From positions 20,702,053 to 20,766,052 of the forward strand of contig OX344750.2 in assembly GCA_947034885.2 (NCBI GenBank): a DNA stretch of 64,000 bases, in the 5' to 3' direction. This DNA is from Thuidium tamariscinum. Lineage: Eukaryota; Streptophyta; Bryopsida; Hypnales; Thuidiaceae. The notes beneath the pieces are model-generated. The model was not told where the DNA came from. It searched no databases and saw only the letters and a program-made list of their open reading frames with translations. How positions within the stretch are numbered: position 1 is the first letter of the stretch; the number at the start of each line of letters is the position of its first letter. Positions 24,343-37,276 of the stretch are shown here, one piece after another. The position numbers and the translations under genes are program-made.

Positions 24343-27300
24343 ATGGAACATAAATGTCTCTATGGGGTAAAATTTGCAGTGACTTTGAGAATGGGATTAG
24401 GATGTGTGGATGGGGTTGTAATTTACAGTACTATAATGTGGTTGATATGCTTCAACGCGGGTGGTTTGTCTATGGAGAGTTCATTCATATCAGCGACAAA
24501 AATGTTTTTTGGCGCAGAAGACAGTGAGATTGGGGATGAGAATGTTTGTATGAGGTTTCAGGATTGGAGTGAACTTGTTGCGATTGAACAGTCGCTGCAG
24601 TGGAGACAAAGTTTGAAGGCAGTTGCTTTGGAGGATGATCGACGGAAGGTTCATAGAGAAGTAGCAACAATGGTTATGAAGGAAAGGGAGCATCGTGTCG
24701 CAAGAGATAGTCTACAAAAGTGGTTGACTACTACTGAGAAATGGCATTTCGTGATAGGTTACAGCAACATGAGAGCTTTGAAAGTTGCAAGAAGAATCAT
24801 TCAAGGGGCTCGAGTCCATTATCTGCCTACAGGTAATAGCTCCTTGCATTATTTATTAGCCTTCATCAGTGCAGCATCAGCGGATATCCTTCGTAAGCAA
24901 CTGGCCTTCCATGCCGTGGAGCCGGTACTTCCTTATCTTAAAATTGAAGATCTAACACTCGGAAAACTGATTCGTGATCAAGAGGATGCAAAACATTTGG
25001 CTATAAATTCTTATGATGAAATTTTTGGGCTGAAAGCAACATTAGCTCACGGTGCCCTTACTATGCGTGAAGTCAAGATTCTCGCGAGACGTTGGCAAGC
25101 CGTTTTGCAATTGGAGTTTAGGGATCCGGCATTTTCACATGAGCACACAACCACTTTGCGTTACACGGACAGAGAGGGACAGACAGGCATCAACTCAGTT
25201 GACGAAGGCCATAGGACATTCTCTGATGAGAATTCACGTGCCATGTCTTTGCATACAACACACAAGAATTTATTGTCCACAGAGATGAGAAATTCCGATT
25301 TTCAGAATCAATTTGCCCCAGCAATAAAATGTCAAGGGGAGGCGACAGCCATTTTGTGCTCTTCAATTACCAAGACAGCCCTACAAAGCGTGGCTAATTT
25401 CATGGCATTTCACGCGGTGGTCCAACTTGTAGAGCTGAATCCTCGTTACGAAGTGTTCAACAAATGGGCCAAATATGTGACGCAGGTGGGCCTCTCAGTT
25501 GTCGGGTGGTACTCTCTCCTTTCTCTTCTTCTTGCTGAAGGTATACTTCAAAACTGCATGCTGAAGTGCTCGTCTTCGACCGTAATCCCAGAGTGTATCT
25601 GGAAAGCGGCTTCCAATCTTCAATAAGGGCTTGCTTGGCGAAGGAGAAGTGATTGCTTGTGCTGATACAGGAATTGATATGGATGTAAGATTTGTATTGC
25701 AAATTGTCCGTACTGAAAGTCTAAAGAAGCTCTTCAAATTAACCTTACGAAGTTGTTTTTTGACTTACCAATATTCCCTAACAATTGAATGGGAGGTTAA
25801 CTTTAGGTTTGGCGTGTTGCAGCATTGCTTCTTTCGGGACAAGTATCAACCAGTACCCTTTAATGTGGTCAATTTGCAAGCTCGTAAGGTTGTGCAGTAC
25901 GTGATATCATGGGAAAACAAGACAGATTTTGTGGAGGGCCATGGCACGCATGTAATTGGCACCATTGCTGGTAACACTGATGGAGGTTTTAATGAATTTG
26001 CCGGCATGGCTCCTGCGGCCAAAATTGGTGAGCTACTCACGCCATGGTCACTTTGATTTTCTTTGACAAACTTCAAAGACAACGCCTTGCGTTCTTTAAC
26101 AAGCTAAAAATCTGTGATGCAACTACCGGTACCATTTTGGAATCTCTCATCGTTTACGTTACAAATTCCATCTTTCCAATTACCCATTAGTTGGTTTTGT
26201 GAATTAACTCACTTTGTTAAGAATGCTAAATATTATTCTGAAGATGGAAATATGGCTGACCGGTATAGCATTCTTCGACCTGGGAAGTAATTCATCAAAC
26301 CTCAAAGCTCCAATTGAACTCGGAAAAGGAGTCTTTGACTACGGTTACATGGCTGGAGCACGTATATTCTCCAATTCTTGGGGTGAGTATCCGGCGTCAG
26401 TCTAATCTTTTAAGTGCACAGTGTAACGAGATAATGTCACTTTTTTACTTGTGCAGATTCGATTTTGTCGTGACCGAATTGCTAGACTTCTTTCTCTGTG
26501 CTGTTGCATTGTAGTAGACAATTTGTTGGGTTTTCTTATCGACGTACATAATTGACCAGGAATGTGTATTCTCAAGTAGGTACTTGGGGAGGGATATCTT
26601 TGTTGTTAGGAGGATTATGTATTTTGACTTAACCAAATATTCCCTGACTTTGGGGTGAAAGAGCAGGTGTACTAAGACAAGGATATGATTCAAACTCTCA
26701 TGAAGTGGATTCTTTTTCTTACTTGTAAGGTGAAGATGTTTTTCTTCATCTCTATTGAACTGATCTAAATCGGTCCTTATATATGTATTTCGAATCTCAG
26801 TCCATGCAAGTACAACTTTTGGAAATGTTAGAATAGTGGAAGTAACAGTCCTAATATTGAAACATGATAACACAATCTTTCTATGTGGTCAGTTTTTTTA
26901 GCTTTACTCTCAAACAAACTTAAGTTCCCGCTTTTATTGTGGGAAACGGGGTATGTTTTGTATGTTGCCAATACTCTAAACCGTCACTACAACACCTTGA
27001 TATGGTTGCAGGAATGAAAATGTGCTAATTATATTCGCAGTAGGTAACCAGGGTGCACTTGGGAAGGGTACTGTAGCAAGTCCTGCCAGTTCCAAAAATT
27101 GTCTTGCGGTATGCACGTTCTTTCACAAATGCATTTGAGTATGACAAAACTAGGCTACTATCAGAAACGAAAAGATTCAAAAGTCATGAGAACTTGTCAT
27201 TGAGTAGAAAGTCTACAACTTTGCCAATTTTATTGCACATTGACGCATCTTTGCATGAATTTATTTATTAAAGGTGGATGAATGTGCTAATTGGCATAAG

Positions 27301-29516
27301 GTCGGCGCATCCTTCAATGCAGCTGAAAGCCTCGCAGCTCAGAGGGAAGAATATTCGAGAATTCTCATGAAGCCTTCTACGGTGGCTCCGTTTTCAAGTG
27401 TTGGGCCTACCTTAGACGGCCGTATTAAACCTGACGTCTTAGCTCCGTTACTTCCTTACTCCTTCACTAATTTTCTGATTCAGCATTCCTCATATGAACA
27501 ATCACAAGTGAGCAATGTTAATTCACTTGCTTCTTGTTGGGGCCGAAGTTCCTGCCTTCTTTCATTGGCAGCGTTTGGCCTTTTCGGTAATTAATCTTTG
27601 TATATTGCTAATCTAACTTGTTTGAAATGGAAGCCTGCAGGGGCATGGTAGTATGGTCGTCCGTGCCAGAGTATGGACATGGTCCTCCAAAACAGAATTG
27701 CCAAGTTGGACCAAAGCAGGTTTCAATGCACTATCTGAAATATTGACAAAAAGGACTAGTGCTATCGAGTATCTTACTGTACCCTTTTTTCTCTACTTTG
27801 GTATCTTTTGTGCACGCCAAATATTTTTGCTACATATTTAGCAGGGGCCACCCGTATTGCAGGGGACATCAAGCTCAACTCCAGTTGTAGCAGGTTTGGC
27901 GTCTTTGGTCCGCCAATACTTTAGAGAAGGATATTATCCATCAGGTGCTTTCATCATTGCATAATGTCTTACAAGCATTTTTCAGTCAATTATCCAATTT
28001 CGTGAAGCAATGAGTTGATGTTGGCAAGAACAGTGACTGTAAAACCATGAATTGACTAGGTAAGAAAAATATTAAGGACGGCTTCATCCCATCGGGTGCA
28101 TTGCTTAAAGCTGTGATGATTCACAGGTTTGCTAGCCTTACGAAATTCTTTTAATACCCAGACGCTCAAACAACTGAACTTTTGGCATATAGTCCCGACG
28201 ATTATTAGTCATGCTTATTAGTCAATATTTGGCCTATAGTGCCTATGAAAGAATACATCTTTTAAATGTTAATTGGAGTATATAACTTTGTGGATTCCTG
28301 AGACGATATTTAAATCCTGAAAATGTTGATGTTTCTTCCTATAGTGCTGTCCCAGAACAAAGGTATGTCAATTCCTCAGGCATGAATGATCTTCGACTTG
28401 CTCCAGACTATTTTCAAGGTAGAACAATCAAGACTATTTGCTTTAACATTCTGTGTAAACTATAGAGTAGTACACTGTCAACTCTATTGTCTGACCATCT
28501 AATTAATGATGACAGGGTATGGACTAATAGTGCTGGAGAAAGTACTGGTTTTTGCCAAGCCCCGCTCAAAACATCAACCTTCCCATATATTTGTTTTGTC
28601 TGGGCAAAGAGACGGGGCAGTGGTTAAACACAAAAGTTTTCAGTCGTTCACGCTTATAGTGACGTCGTCTAAGGAACCTCTACGAATGACAATGGTGAAT
28701 CTTTTAGAGATGGTCTACTTTGAAGTACAGTACCGGCTCGATATTGCTTAGACATTAACAACACTGGGTTCATTCTTTTTCATTGCAATTAGTATGAGAA
28801 TAGAATTCCTACAATCTAGCTTCCCTTCGATTCTCAATTCTGATTCAGGTCTTGACTATTTAGGTGTGGATGGATCCTCCAGCTGCACCGAGCTCTCGAC
28901 ATCCAATGGTTAATGATCTCAATTTAAAAGCTCTGAGCCCAAACAGAAAAATTATTTTTCCCAATGGCATGAATGAAGAGGATTCTACAAACAACGTGGA
29001 GGTCATTCATTGTGAGTCCCAATCGTTTTCTTCAGTTTGTCTAAAAGAATTTAAATCGTGATGAACTTGTGAGGTATGGAAATGAATGCATCTGAACACT
29101 ATGGCAAATTATTAACAATTAGATCACTGTATGAACATTTTGGTAAATGTCCTCAACAACTTTTAATTGTTGAATTGCCTACTAGTTTTGTGTAATGCTT
29201 CACGAATTGACATCCCTTTATTTTTACAGTGATAAAGCCAACGAAAGGCCTTTGGAAGGTGACAGTGGAGGCTTCTCGAGTGATAAATGATAGACAGCCC
29301 TATGCACTATTTATAACTGGTTCTTTCAAGTTTGGGACTCGATCTGGTTATAGAGATGGGACTGGTTTTAGGAGTAGCTATTTTCCTCATCATGACAATG
29401 TTACATCAGATGCAGATCGGCAAGGAAGTGCACACTGGGAGTACAGTTGCTGCTTCTGCATATTCTTGGGAATGTGGTGTTCGGTTATCATTCTTATCGC
29501 TCACTTGAAAAATTAA
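24343..29516 (+). CDS. Secreted subtilisin-like serine protease (S8 family), 14 exons
   Basis: Exons are 24343-25485, 25592-25684, 25823-26027, 26269-26382, 26682-26724, 27012-27108, 27301-27446, 27641-27719, 27845-27944, 28060-28126, 28345-28418, 28516-28694, 28864-29011 and 29230-29516. All phases agree and give about 924 residues. Catalytic residues are Asp (ACADTGIDMD, about 406), His (EGHGTHVIG, about 452), the oxyanion Asn (FAVGNQG, about 545) and Ser (QGTSSSTPVVAG, about 649). A hydrophobic stretch near residues 24-42 fits a signal peptide, so Met17 (24391) may be the true start. A long propeptide fills the rest of exon 1. The C-terminus carries a beta-rich P-like domain (NDLNL..., ...YALFITG) and a last hydrophobic segment. 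The insert-bearing layout (CFFRD, SFNAAES, FSSVGPTLDGRIKPDV) resembles KP-43-type bacterial and algal subtilases rather than standard PA-domain plant subtilases. Substrate unknown. No break was found. Confidence 0.9.
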
Positions 29517-29800
29517 TTTTTGTGACCACTTTTCTTTTTAGGTAATCAAAATGTGATCAAATTTGGTTGAATTTTACTTATTTCAATTACAAAAATTACT
29601 TAACACGACAACCAAGTCGACAATCTGGCAGGAGAGATTTTTTGGATTTTAAGAGATTAACCGCCTCTACCAACATGTCACCTGTAAATGCTGCCTAATA
29701 ATAAAGATATCATTTGTACCTTAACAAAAGAGTGAACTAGGTGCAATCCGTATCCCATGCTTATAGATATGGATACAATATACATTGTGTGTTACAGGTG

Positions 29801-30665
29801 TTAACCCTTAGAGGACAAGATCCATTGCCATTTGGTCTAAAATAGTGCTTTAGGTGAACTTAGCAAATTTAGATTGTGTTCAAACATTAATCTTATATTT
29901 TTATTACTTACAATTACAAATTATGTATGACTAGGAGAAACTTCAATTGATTTTGTGAAAAATTATAATTGCTATCATTTTTGTTGCAACAATTAAAAGT
30001 AAATAAGTAAAAATAGTAGAAACAATCCAAATTATTTGAAATTTTTCTTAAGATGTACAAGTAGCAATGAAGATTAGTGTACAAAATTTGCAATCAATTA
30101 TAATATTTTTTAAACCCAAAACTACCACAACAAAGACCTTGAAGTCAAATTTGACTATCAAACCAAATTCAAGACTTTACTTAGTAGATGTTTGAAATTT
30201 TGATATTTTTGACTTGTAGAAAATTGAGCTTTCTACTTATTCTATTTTTTTTTAATTTTTGGGTGAAAACTACAAATTTTTGTGATTTTTTAAAGATAAA
30301 GGTTAAAAAAAATTATATCAATTATAATATATATTAGAATCATCTGAATTTTTTACTATTAATGAATATTAGATTGAAAAATTTAATTTTGTAATTTAAA
30401 TTGAAAATCCAATTTTGAAGGAAAAAACATGAAAGAAAAACACAGCATATTGCATTTTCAGGATTTTAATGCATGGAGCTTGCAATTGCAATAACTTCTT
30501 TAATTTTTGGATTTTTTCAAAATTTCAAGTTGAAGTAGAGAGAAAACTTATCAAATTCCATTTTCTTAATTTAAGTCAAATACCAAAAATGGTTATATTA
30601 AAAGTTAGAATCAAGGTTGACCAAGGTACATTCACTTTTTGGATGCATGCACCCTTGAGGGTTAA
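29801..30665 (+). mobile_element. TTAA-flanked element, family C (piggyBac-like)
   Basis: It starts TTAA|CCCTTAGAGGACAAG and ends CACCCTTGAGGG|TTAA, so imperfect inverted ends lie inside a TTAA duplication. The interior is AT-rich and non-coding. The segment 30460-30640 is an inverted copy of 32230-32380 within the neighbouring family B element, which shows that the families are mosaics. Confidence 0.65.
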
Positions 30666-31051
30666 TACATGTTTGTTGACATGGGTATGGATTTGTATGC
30701 TCAAATGTGATTAACACATAGTTTTTAGATCTTTGAAGTTGATCATCTATATAATGTAATTCTCATGGACATTGTGAAAAACAAGAAGCATTATTCTTTA
30801 GTGAGTGTTGTAATGAGAAAAGCATTCTTGAATTTTTTTTTTGGCTAGGAACTTAGCCTGTTTGTTTTCAAATTGGGATATGAGACATGTCTCATCTGGG
30901 CGCACTAATCTCCATAATACAAATATGATACAAATATATGTGATGATACGGATGTGATTTGTGTGCCCAAACCTCATTATCTCATAGCTTTTGGACCTTA
31001 GAACAGTGATTCCCATGGTATCAATTTTAACAAATGATTCCCATGATACCA

Positions 31052-31970
31052 TTGATCCTTCGGGGGACAAATGCAAATTCGGGTAGGTACCTACGGGTTG
31101 AATTTTTGTCTCGATTTTTGGAAACTTTTTTTGGAGATAGAAAAATTATATATCTTCGTAGGGGTATAATTTTTTTTCAATTAGTGCCCGGGAACGAAAG
31201 TTATGCCCAAATAAGCTCAAAACAGGGGACGGCGGGCAGTTTGGGCAGCAAAGAAAACTTTTGAATTTTTTTTTGAATTTTTTCCCTTATAGATTATACT
31301 TTTTTCTATCTTGAAAGATTTGATTCATTTCATTTGGATTTGTTATGAGAAAATTATGGACATTCTTGTTTTTTGGGCAGTTAGAGCATCTTGTTCTTGG
31401 AAAAAAACCCTTCTAGGATTCATTTCTGAATGCAATTTCTTCCATTTTAAAAAAATAAAATAAAAATTTCATGGTTTAGATTACTTTCTAGAATAATCTC
31501 ACCATTAGGATTAGTGCATTTTAATTCCATCTAAAAGATATTAATATTTTAGATTTTCCTTCTATCTTGTACCTACTTCTACTTAACAATTTTTTTAAGT
31601 ATAAAAATTAAATTTTTTTGAAATTATTTTTTTCCCTAGGTTCTCAAATCAATTTTGCACTACAAAGATTTAAAGCTCAAAACTTTGTAGTGCAAAATTT
31701 TTTAAGTTAAAAATGTTCAAAGTCAAAAAATCCAGTCTCACAATGTGCTAAAAAACTTGTTTTTTCTACTTTAAACGCAAATATCTTGCAATTTGTAGGG
31801 TCAAAAATTTTGAAATTTATTCCACACTTTTTTATACTAGTAGGGTGTAAGATTCTATAGTTAGATGCGGAAAAAAACCACAATTTAAATGTTTTTTTAC
31901 TCTTTGGTGTGGAAATGGCAATTTTCGATGTTTTTTGGCAAAACATAGGGCTTGGTCCTTTAGGGGTTAA
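31052..31970 (+). mobile_element. Diverged family A element (piggyBac-like)
   Basis: The right end GGTCCTTTAGGGG|TTAA is intact. The left end has decayed to TTGATCCTTCGGGGGAC. Interior landmarks shared with family A include GGGTAGGTACCTA near the left and an ATCTTGCAATTTGTAGG block near the right. A GC-richer patch with GGGCAGTTTGGGCAGC (about 31230) parallels the GACAGCCCAGGCAGCT block of copy 1. Non-coding. Confidence 0.6.
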
Positions 31971-32130
31971 AAAAATCCAAAAGCACTCCTTAGAAGTCAA
32001 AACACTATAGAAGATCTTCTTTTTCACCCCTAATTCCAAGGATGAATATTGAATAGTTGCATTTCTGTCCAATATAGAGAGATTCTTTCTCATTCATCAA
32101 CTAATAAATGACCTCCACATTGTTTATGGG

Positions 32131-32989
32131 TTAATCCTTAAAGCAGGAACTTGAGACTGTGGAAATCATCTATTTTGGCACTGTGGGGATCTTTGGTTTA
32201 ATTTCTAAAGGCCCACACATTCAAAAAGTCAACCTTGAATCTAACTTTCAATACAATCATTTTTGGTATTTGACTTCAATTAAGAAAATAAAGCTTGACA
32301 AGTTTTCTTTGTACCTCAATTTGAATTTTTTGAAAAACTCAAAAAATGAAAGAATTATAGCACTTGCAAGCTTTAATGGTCTCTACTAAAGTATATTTTA
32401 TGAACCATAATTAACCCTAGAGCTCTCTAATGTCCAAATTCTGAATGATGTATAGATTGAAAATGAGATTTCTTTCTCATGACATCTTGGATGCAAGTCA
32501 TCCAAATTTATTTAGATAATTTATGGTGTTGTGGTCTTATCCAAGGGCAGATTTGGTGCTACTAAAGCACATACTTTTTTAAATTTACAAATGTAGAAGT
32601 ATGTCAAGTCATTGGCTTGCATTCACTCTACTTTAAACTTGGAATTGCAAAAATGAAGTCATAGAATCAAAGAATCAAAGAATTCTAAAAATCATTGTGT
32701 TTAGAGAACCTCATTTCAAATTTATTCCATCAATATTTACTCAAAAAATGACAATATTCTCTATATAATTGAATTTAAAAAGAATTTTGAATTTTTCCTT
32801 TCAAAATTTATAGAAAAATATTGGTGATAGTAGATAGTAGTGAATCTAACCATATAGATGGAATGTAAAACTCAAACTCTACAACTTTTATTTGCATTTC
32901 AATTCCAAAATATTCTTCCAAATGATACCTTATGATGATTTTTCCAAAATCATTAGTTTTGGAGATGAGTCTAGATGCTTAGGGATTAA
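32131..32989 (-). mobile_element. TTAA-flanked element, family B copy 1 (piggyBac-like, reversed)
   Basis: The ends are TTAA|TCCTTAAAGC and GATGCTTAGGGA|TTAA. From about 32440 to 32989 it is the reverse complement of 37283-37870, sharing GATGAGTCTAGAYGCTTAGGG, a CTCAAACTCTACAACTTTTA block and CTTATCCAAGG. Its left third instead matches family C (30460-30640) inverted. No transposase frame is present. Confidence 0.65.
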
Positions 32990-33499
32990 TTAAGGCTTAA
33001 TATGATAGAGTGACATTCAAATCACATTCTAATATATTTTTAAACCATAGTCATGAGTTATCACATTCTAATATATTTTTAAACCATAGTTACAGGTTAG
33101 AGTGACGCTCAATTCACATTCTAAAATATTTTTCTAATTTATTCTTAATCCATAGTATACCCTACACCATTGCCAAATTCAAAATCAAAATCAAAATAAT
33201 TTTCTAATTTCTTAATCCATTACAACTTTGTAATTCATTAACTTTCTCACCATGAGTCCAAATGGCACAAAACAAAATCCATACATCCCCCCTTGCTAAG
33301 AGCTTTTTGACGAAACCACATGACCGGGGATGCATGGGCTAGTGACAACCAAACAAAAAACCAAACAAGGAAACAACGTAACAAAACAAACAAACAACCT
33401 GTCTATAGGTATAAGTTAGATGTGGCCAAAATTGCATCAGTAAAGTTGGACACAAAAAATCAGATGAAAATCATCCGTTCTTCAATACTTCAATAATGC

Positions 33500-36400
33500 C
33501 GAAAGCCTAGTTGACAATCCAAATTACACAGAACATCCTTGGCGTCCTTCCAGGGTTAAATATGTCATATAGAACTCCTTCAATAAGTGACAAGATTTGT
33601 TTAACACAACTTGTAACTTTCGTGAAAGTTTGGACGCATGCACCTTAACTCCACTGCCTGGGCAGCGCCTTGTGTTCTCATCTCCGCTGGAAGTGACTCT
33701 TGTGCAACCACTTCCTTGGGGGGGAACATAAAATTGTAGAACTGAATCTGCCATTTTTTTCCATGCAACGTTCCGAGCTCATGTAGAATTTTTTTGACTT
33801 CCTTCCAATTCGTGACGGACAGATGAGGGTCGCTGCATTCAAGGGCCAATTCAATAACTAAAATTCATCCCTACAAGGCTCCGTGCAGATGTGGTTTCCC
33901 TGAAGTCGAAGGCAAAGAATACTAAATCCTGCGTAAGTACTGTCGGAAATTTAGCCCAACACTGAGCATGTGTGCAGAGTATGTCTCTCAATCGCGGAGA
34001 GCAATACTACCGGAATATGAGGTATGCGCAAGCAGAATCGCCACTTGAAATGAAATGCATGCTCTACATTTTTGGTGACGATTGTGGTGCACATAACTTA
34101 CCTGAACTCTGCAACCTTCACCATAGCCAGAGTGCAAAGTGAGGTCACGCTGTTATGCATCTGATGAGAGCCTTAAATTGCAAAGGCGATTGAGCCAGAC
34201 TACTCTCCATGGACTAAATCTCGTCTTCCGTACGTCAATCCCAAGCATCGGCTCAGTGGGAGCGACCTTCTCTGCAAACGTTTCGTCCACGCCTCCACTC
34301 TCGAGCGTGGCGGCACCACATTTCCAAAGGGGATGTCACCAAGGACATCACATATTGTGGAGAACTTGGGCCTCACCTCAGGATCATCGTTCCAACACTT
34401 CGAGATGAGCCCTGCCAAGTCTGGATGTAGTCCAGCAGGGAGCTCCGGCCTGCGCTTCGCCATCACGTCCCTCTCATTCAAATGCTCGTGAGGCGCATTA
34501 CCGGTCAGGATTTCGTAGCATGTCATAGCAAAGCTGTACACATCCGTCTTCAGTAGCTGCTCATTTCTGAGCTCGCCTCTCTTTGCTCTGAGGACCTCGG
34601 GAGCTCGCCACAGATTGGTGCCTGCACGGTGTGCAACATGTGGGTTTCCAATACGATGGGATGCCCCGAAATCAGTGATTTTCACATCAAACCGTCCACA
34701 GTGGTCGTGGACCAACACATTCGCTGCCTTCATGTCCCTGTGGACGACATTCTTTGAGTGCAGGAAGTTCAAACCCAGAGCTATCTTGAGGCACAGCTCC
34801 CGAGCTTCAGCGCCGCTGAATAGAGGGGACGATGTCCGACCTTTCTTGCGCAAGAGCTGTGAGCGAGAATTGATCAGTTTTCGGAGATCCATGTCCATGC
34901 GCTCCATCATGATCCAGCCGCCATTGTCATCAACAGAAACACCCATCAACCGAGCAACATGTGGATGCTGAAGCTTCATAAGAAACTCCACTTCCTCTTT
35001 GAAACTCAGAGACAACCACTTGAATCTTTTCACTGCAAATGCGCATCCCAGCCAATTCACTTCGTACACTTCGTTGGTGCCTCCAGCCCCAATGCGTCGC
35101 CTCCACTCTACATCGGCTGGGTCTATGGACAGATGGATCGGCAACGTTTCTAACATACTTGCAATCTCCACGCATTTATTTCCTTCATCGTCTTTATGGG
35201 TGGTCCACTGTAACGCACAATCCTTGGTCACGGTCGTTTGCTTTCGGGCTTGATCACATGCAGCACGGATAGTAGCCAATCTGTCACATATTGCAGAAAA
35301 CCCAGGCCTCTTCTCTGGGTTCTCATCCGAGCAATCAAGAATAAGCTCCGCCAGGTCGTCACCAATGCCAGGAGGAAGCTCTAACCTAGCCGCTGCTTCT
35401 CTAACTCTCGGTTCCAACTTTCTTCCTGATAGAATTGCAGTGCAAAGTACAGAGAAATCATAAACATCTGCATCTTTTGACGAGTTTCTGGCATGATCTG
35501 AGAACGCAAAACCGCCGATCTTTATGTCAAGCTGGCCATCAGTATGCACATTCATCAAAATAATGTCACCAGTCAGGGATCCGTGTACAACTTCTCTGCC
35601 ATGTAAGAACCTCATACCCAAAGCAATCTTCATTGCAATGTCAATAACTTCGCAGCCATCAAAGGGAGGAGCCCTCGATGCCCAGTGGCGATCATTCATA
35701 ACTTTTAGCAGGTTAGTTTCCATGCGCTCCATCACTATGGACACCATTCTTTGCCGAAGTTCCACGTTGAATCCCAAAAGTTGCACTACGTGCGGATGTG
35801 GAAGCCTCATTAAGATCTCCAGTTCCTTGGGGTAAGGTTTGAAAACTTGAAAGTCAGAAATGGCGAGTTCTTTGACCGCAACCTCGCAACCGAGCCAAGT
35901 GCCACTTCTCACCTCGCTAGAGATTCCAATGCCAATAATTTTCCCTATATGCAAGTCAGATGATGAAATCCTGAGATGCTCTGGAATGCTCCGGAATCTA
36001 GTCCGGTGTGCAGCGTCTGCCACGTGCGGTACCGTCAAGTCCATGGAAAGGAAGAAGAAGAACGACCCTAAGGCTCGCATAAATAAAGAGCCTGTTGGGG
36101 TTCTTGTACTCGCAAGTGAAAGAGGAACTGTACTGATCACTGTGATGCGATTCAAATTATCCAACACTGTAGAAACATAAACATATAGAGCTTGCAATTC
36201 ATGATTTCTAACCCGGTCTACTAACCCAGGAATTCAAGAAAGAGAAATCTTCGGTTGCGTTTTGAGAACCATCACCTGCGTGACAATCACAAAGCTACAT
36301 CAGCCATCTTGTCTGAAAGTAATTGCAAACCCTAGCGAATATCTCTAACTACACCAAATTGCAAGTTTGTAACTCTAACCCAAAGATGATCCTCGTAGAT

Positions 36401-37276
36401 TCGTGCCCTAAATGGACACAATCTCAACATGAAATCCAGATTCAATTTTTGATACACCAACTGTCAACACTTTAGAAATTCATTAATTTAGTCATATGGC
36501 GTTACAAAACTACACAATAACTCAGTAAGATGCATTAGAACCCTCTTTCAATTGCTGAAATGATCCAAACAATTTGAGACAAGTTAATGCCTTGAATCCC
36601 CCTCTTTCCAATTTGCACGTACATACCTGGAGGAATTATAGTGCTCGCCATCAATTCTTGGTGAACACGAAGGGTTATAAATCCTTCACTTGTCCAATGC
36701 ATGCATGCTACAATCTTGCCCCATGGTCTACCTTACTACAATGATTCCTAACCCTAACTCTGTGCTAAATATGGGAGGTCAAAAGGTACAAGTAGTAAAT
36801 CCTTGACTGAGTTTTCGAAAGAGATGGAGAATATATTTTAAGAGGAGAATCACGCAGCCATTTCTCCTTTGTGCGAGCTCAACTCTCATCCTCTTCACTA
36901 AGTTAACTTAGAGACAGCTTGAGTCTGTTAGCAAGAGCTAGCTACTGACCCTGCACTTTCAAACTGAAGCCACAAGACGAATATCGGAAACTCCCATATC
37001 TCCGAAATACTCTGAAGCACGTTGCTTTGTTGCATCCACTCCGTCCGCTGTGCTCACAAGAAACTAAAAACGCATCCCCTGCTGATCGATCGCCTCGCAA
37101 GGATTCTGCTGGAGTGCGACTGCCCTCTAATAACTTAAGCTTCGAGTGCTTTGTTTCTGTACAGTACACAGTTGCGATCACTCCCCCCTGTTTTGAGTGC
37201 AGCACAATATGCGCCACGCCATTGCAGCCCACTACAAAATCTTCAAATCTCATTATTCCTTTGTTTAGGGTTTAGG
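33500..37276. other. Segmental duplication arm 1 (carries intact pseudokinase-kinase gene)
   Basis: This block matches 41590-47405 from the 3' flank of the kinase gene (CATCCTTGG.GTCCTT), across the whole coding region and about 1.1 kb of upstream sequence, to GCAGCCCACTACAAA. Both blocks are followed by family B repeat sequence (37283 and 47683), so that element may have been in the duplicated unit. Arm 2 is longer because mobile elements entered it. Confidence 0.85.
34200..36044 (-). CDS. Tandem pseudokinase-kinase protein (TKL-type), copy 1, intact
   Basis: A single exon of 614 codons starts at MDLTVPHVADA; the paralogue begins at the same Met after an upstream stop, although the frame here stays open to 36197. 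Residues about 30-260 form a kinase fold with a Lys in EVAVKEL (58) and a Glu in PKELEIL (74). Its catalytic HRD is HGS (154-156) and its DFG is GGF (177-179), so it should be a pseudokinase. Residues about 310-575 form a second domain with every key motif: AVKRF (Lys339), VVHRDMKAANV (435-437), TDFGAS (458-460), RAPEVL (481-483) and the late Arg558. There is no transmembrane segment or signal peptide, so it is probably a soluble Ser/Thr/Tyr kinase of the TKL group. JAK-like regulation by the first domain is inference. Substrates and pathway are unknown. Confidence 0.85.
   Translation of the reverse strand: MDLTVPHVADAAHRTRFRSIPEHLRISSSDLHIGKIIGIGISSEVRSGTWLGCEVAVKELAISDFQVFKPYPKELEILMRLPHPHVVQLLGFNVELRQRMVSIVMERMETNLLKVMNDRHWASRAPPFDGCEVIDIAMKIALGMRFLHGREVVHGSLTGDIILMNVHTDGQLDIKIGGFAFSDHARNSSKDADVYDFSVLCTAILSGRKLEPRVREAAARLELPPGIGDDLAELILDCSDENPEKRPGFSAICDRLATIRAACDQARKQTTVTKDCALQWTTHKDDEGNKCVEIASMLETLPIHLSIDPADVEWRRRIGAGGTNEVYEVNWLGCAFAVKRFKWLSLSFKEEVEFLMKLQHPHVARLMGVSVDDNGGWIMMERMDMDLRKLINSRSQLLRKKGRTSSPLFSGAEARELCLKIALGLNFLHSKNVVHRDMKAANVLVHDHCGRFDVKITDFGASHRIGNPHVAHRAGTNLWRAPEVLRAKRGELRNEQLLKTDVYSFAMTCYEILTGNAPHEHLNERDVMAKRRPELPAGLHPDLAGLISKCWNDDPEVRPKFSTICDVLGDIPFGNVVPPRSRVEAWTKRLQRRSLPLSRCLGLTYGRRDLVHGE

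Noticed and set aside
36942..37253. Minus-strand frame of 103 codons upstream of kinase copy 1
   Set aside because: Not kept in the duplicated upstream region of copy 2, so probably 5' UTR or promoter DNA.
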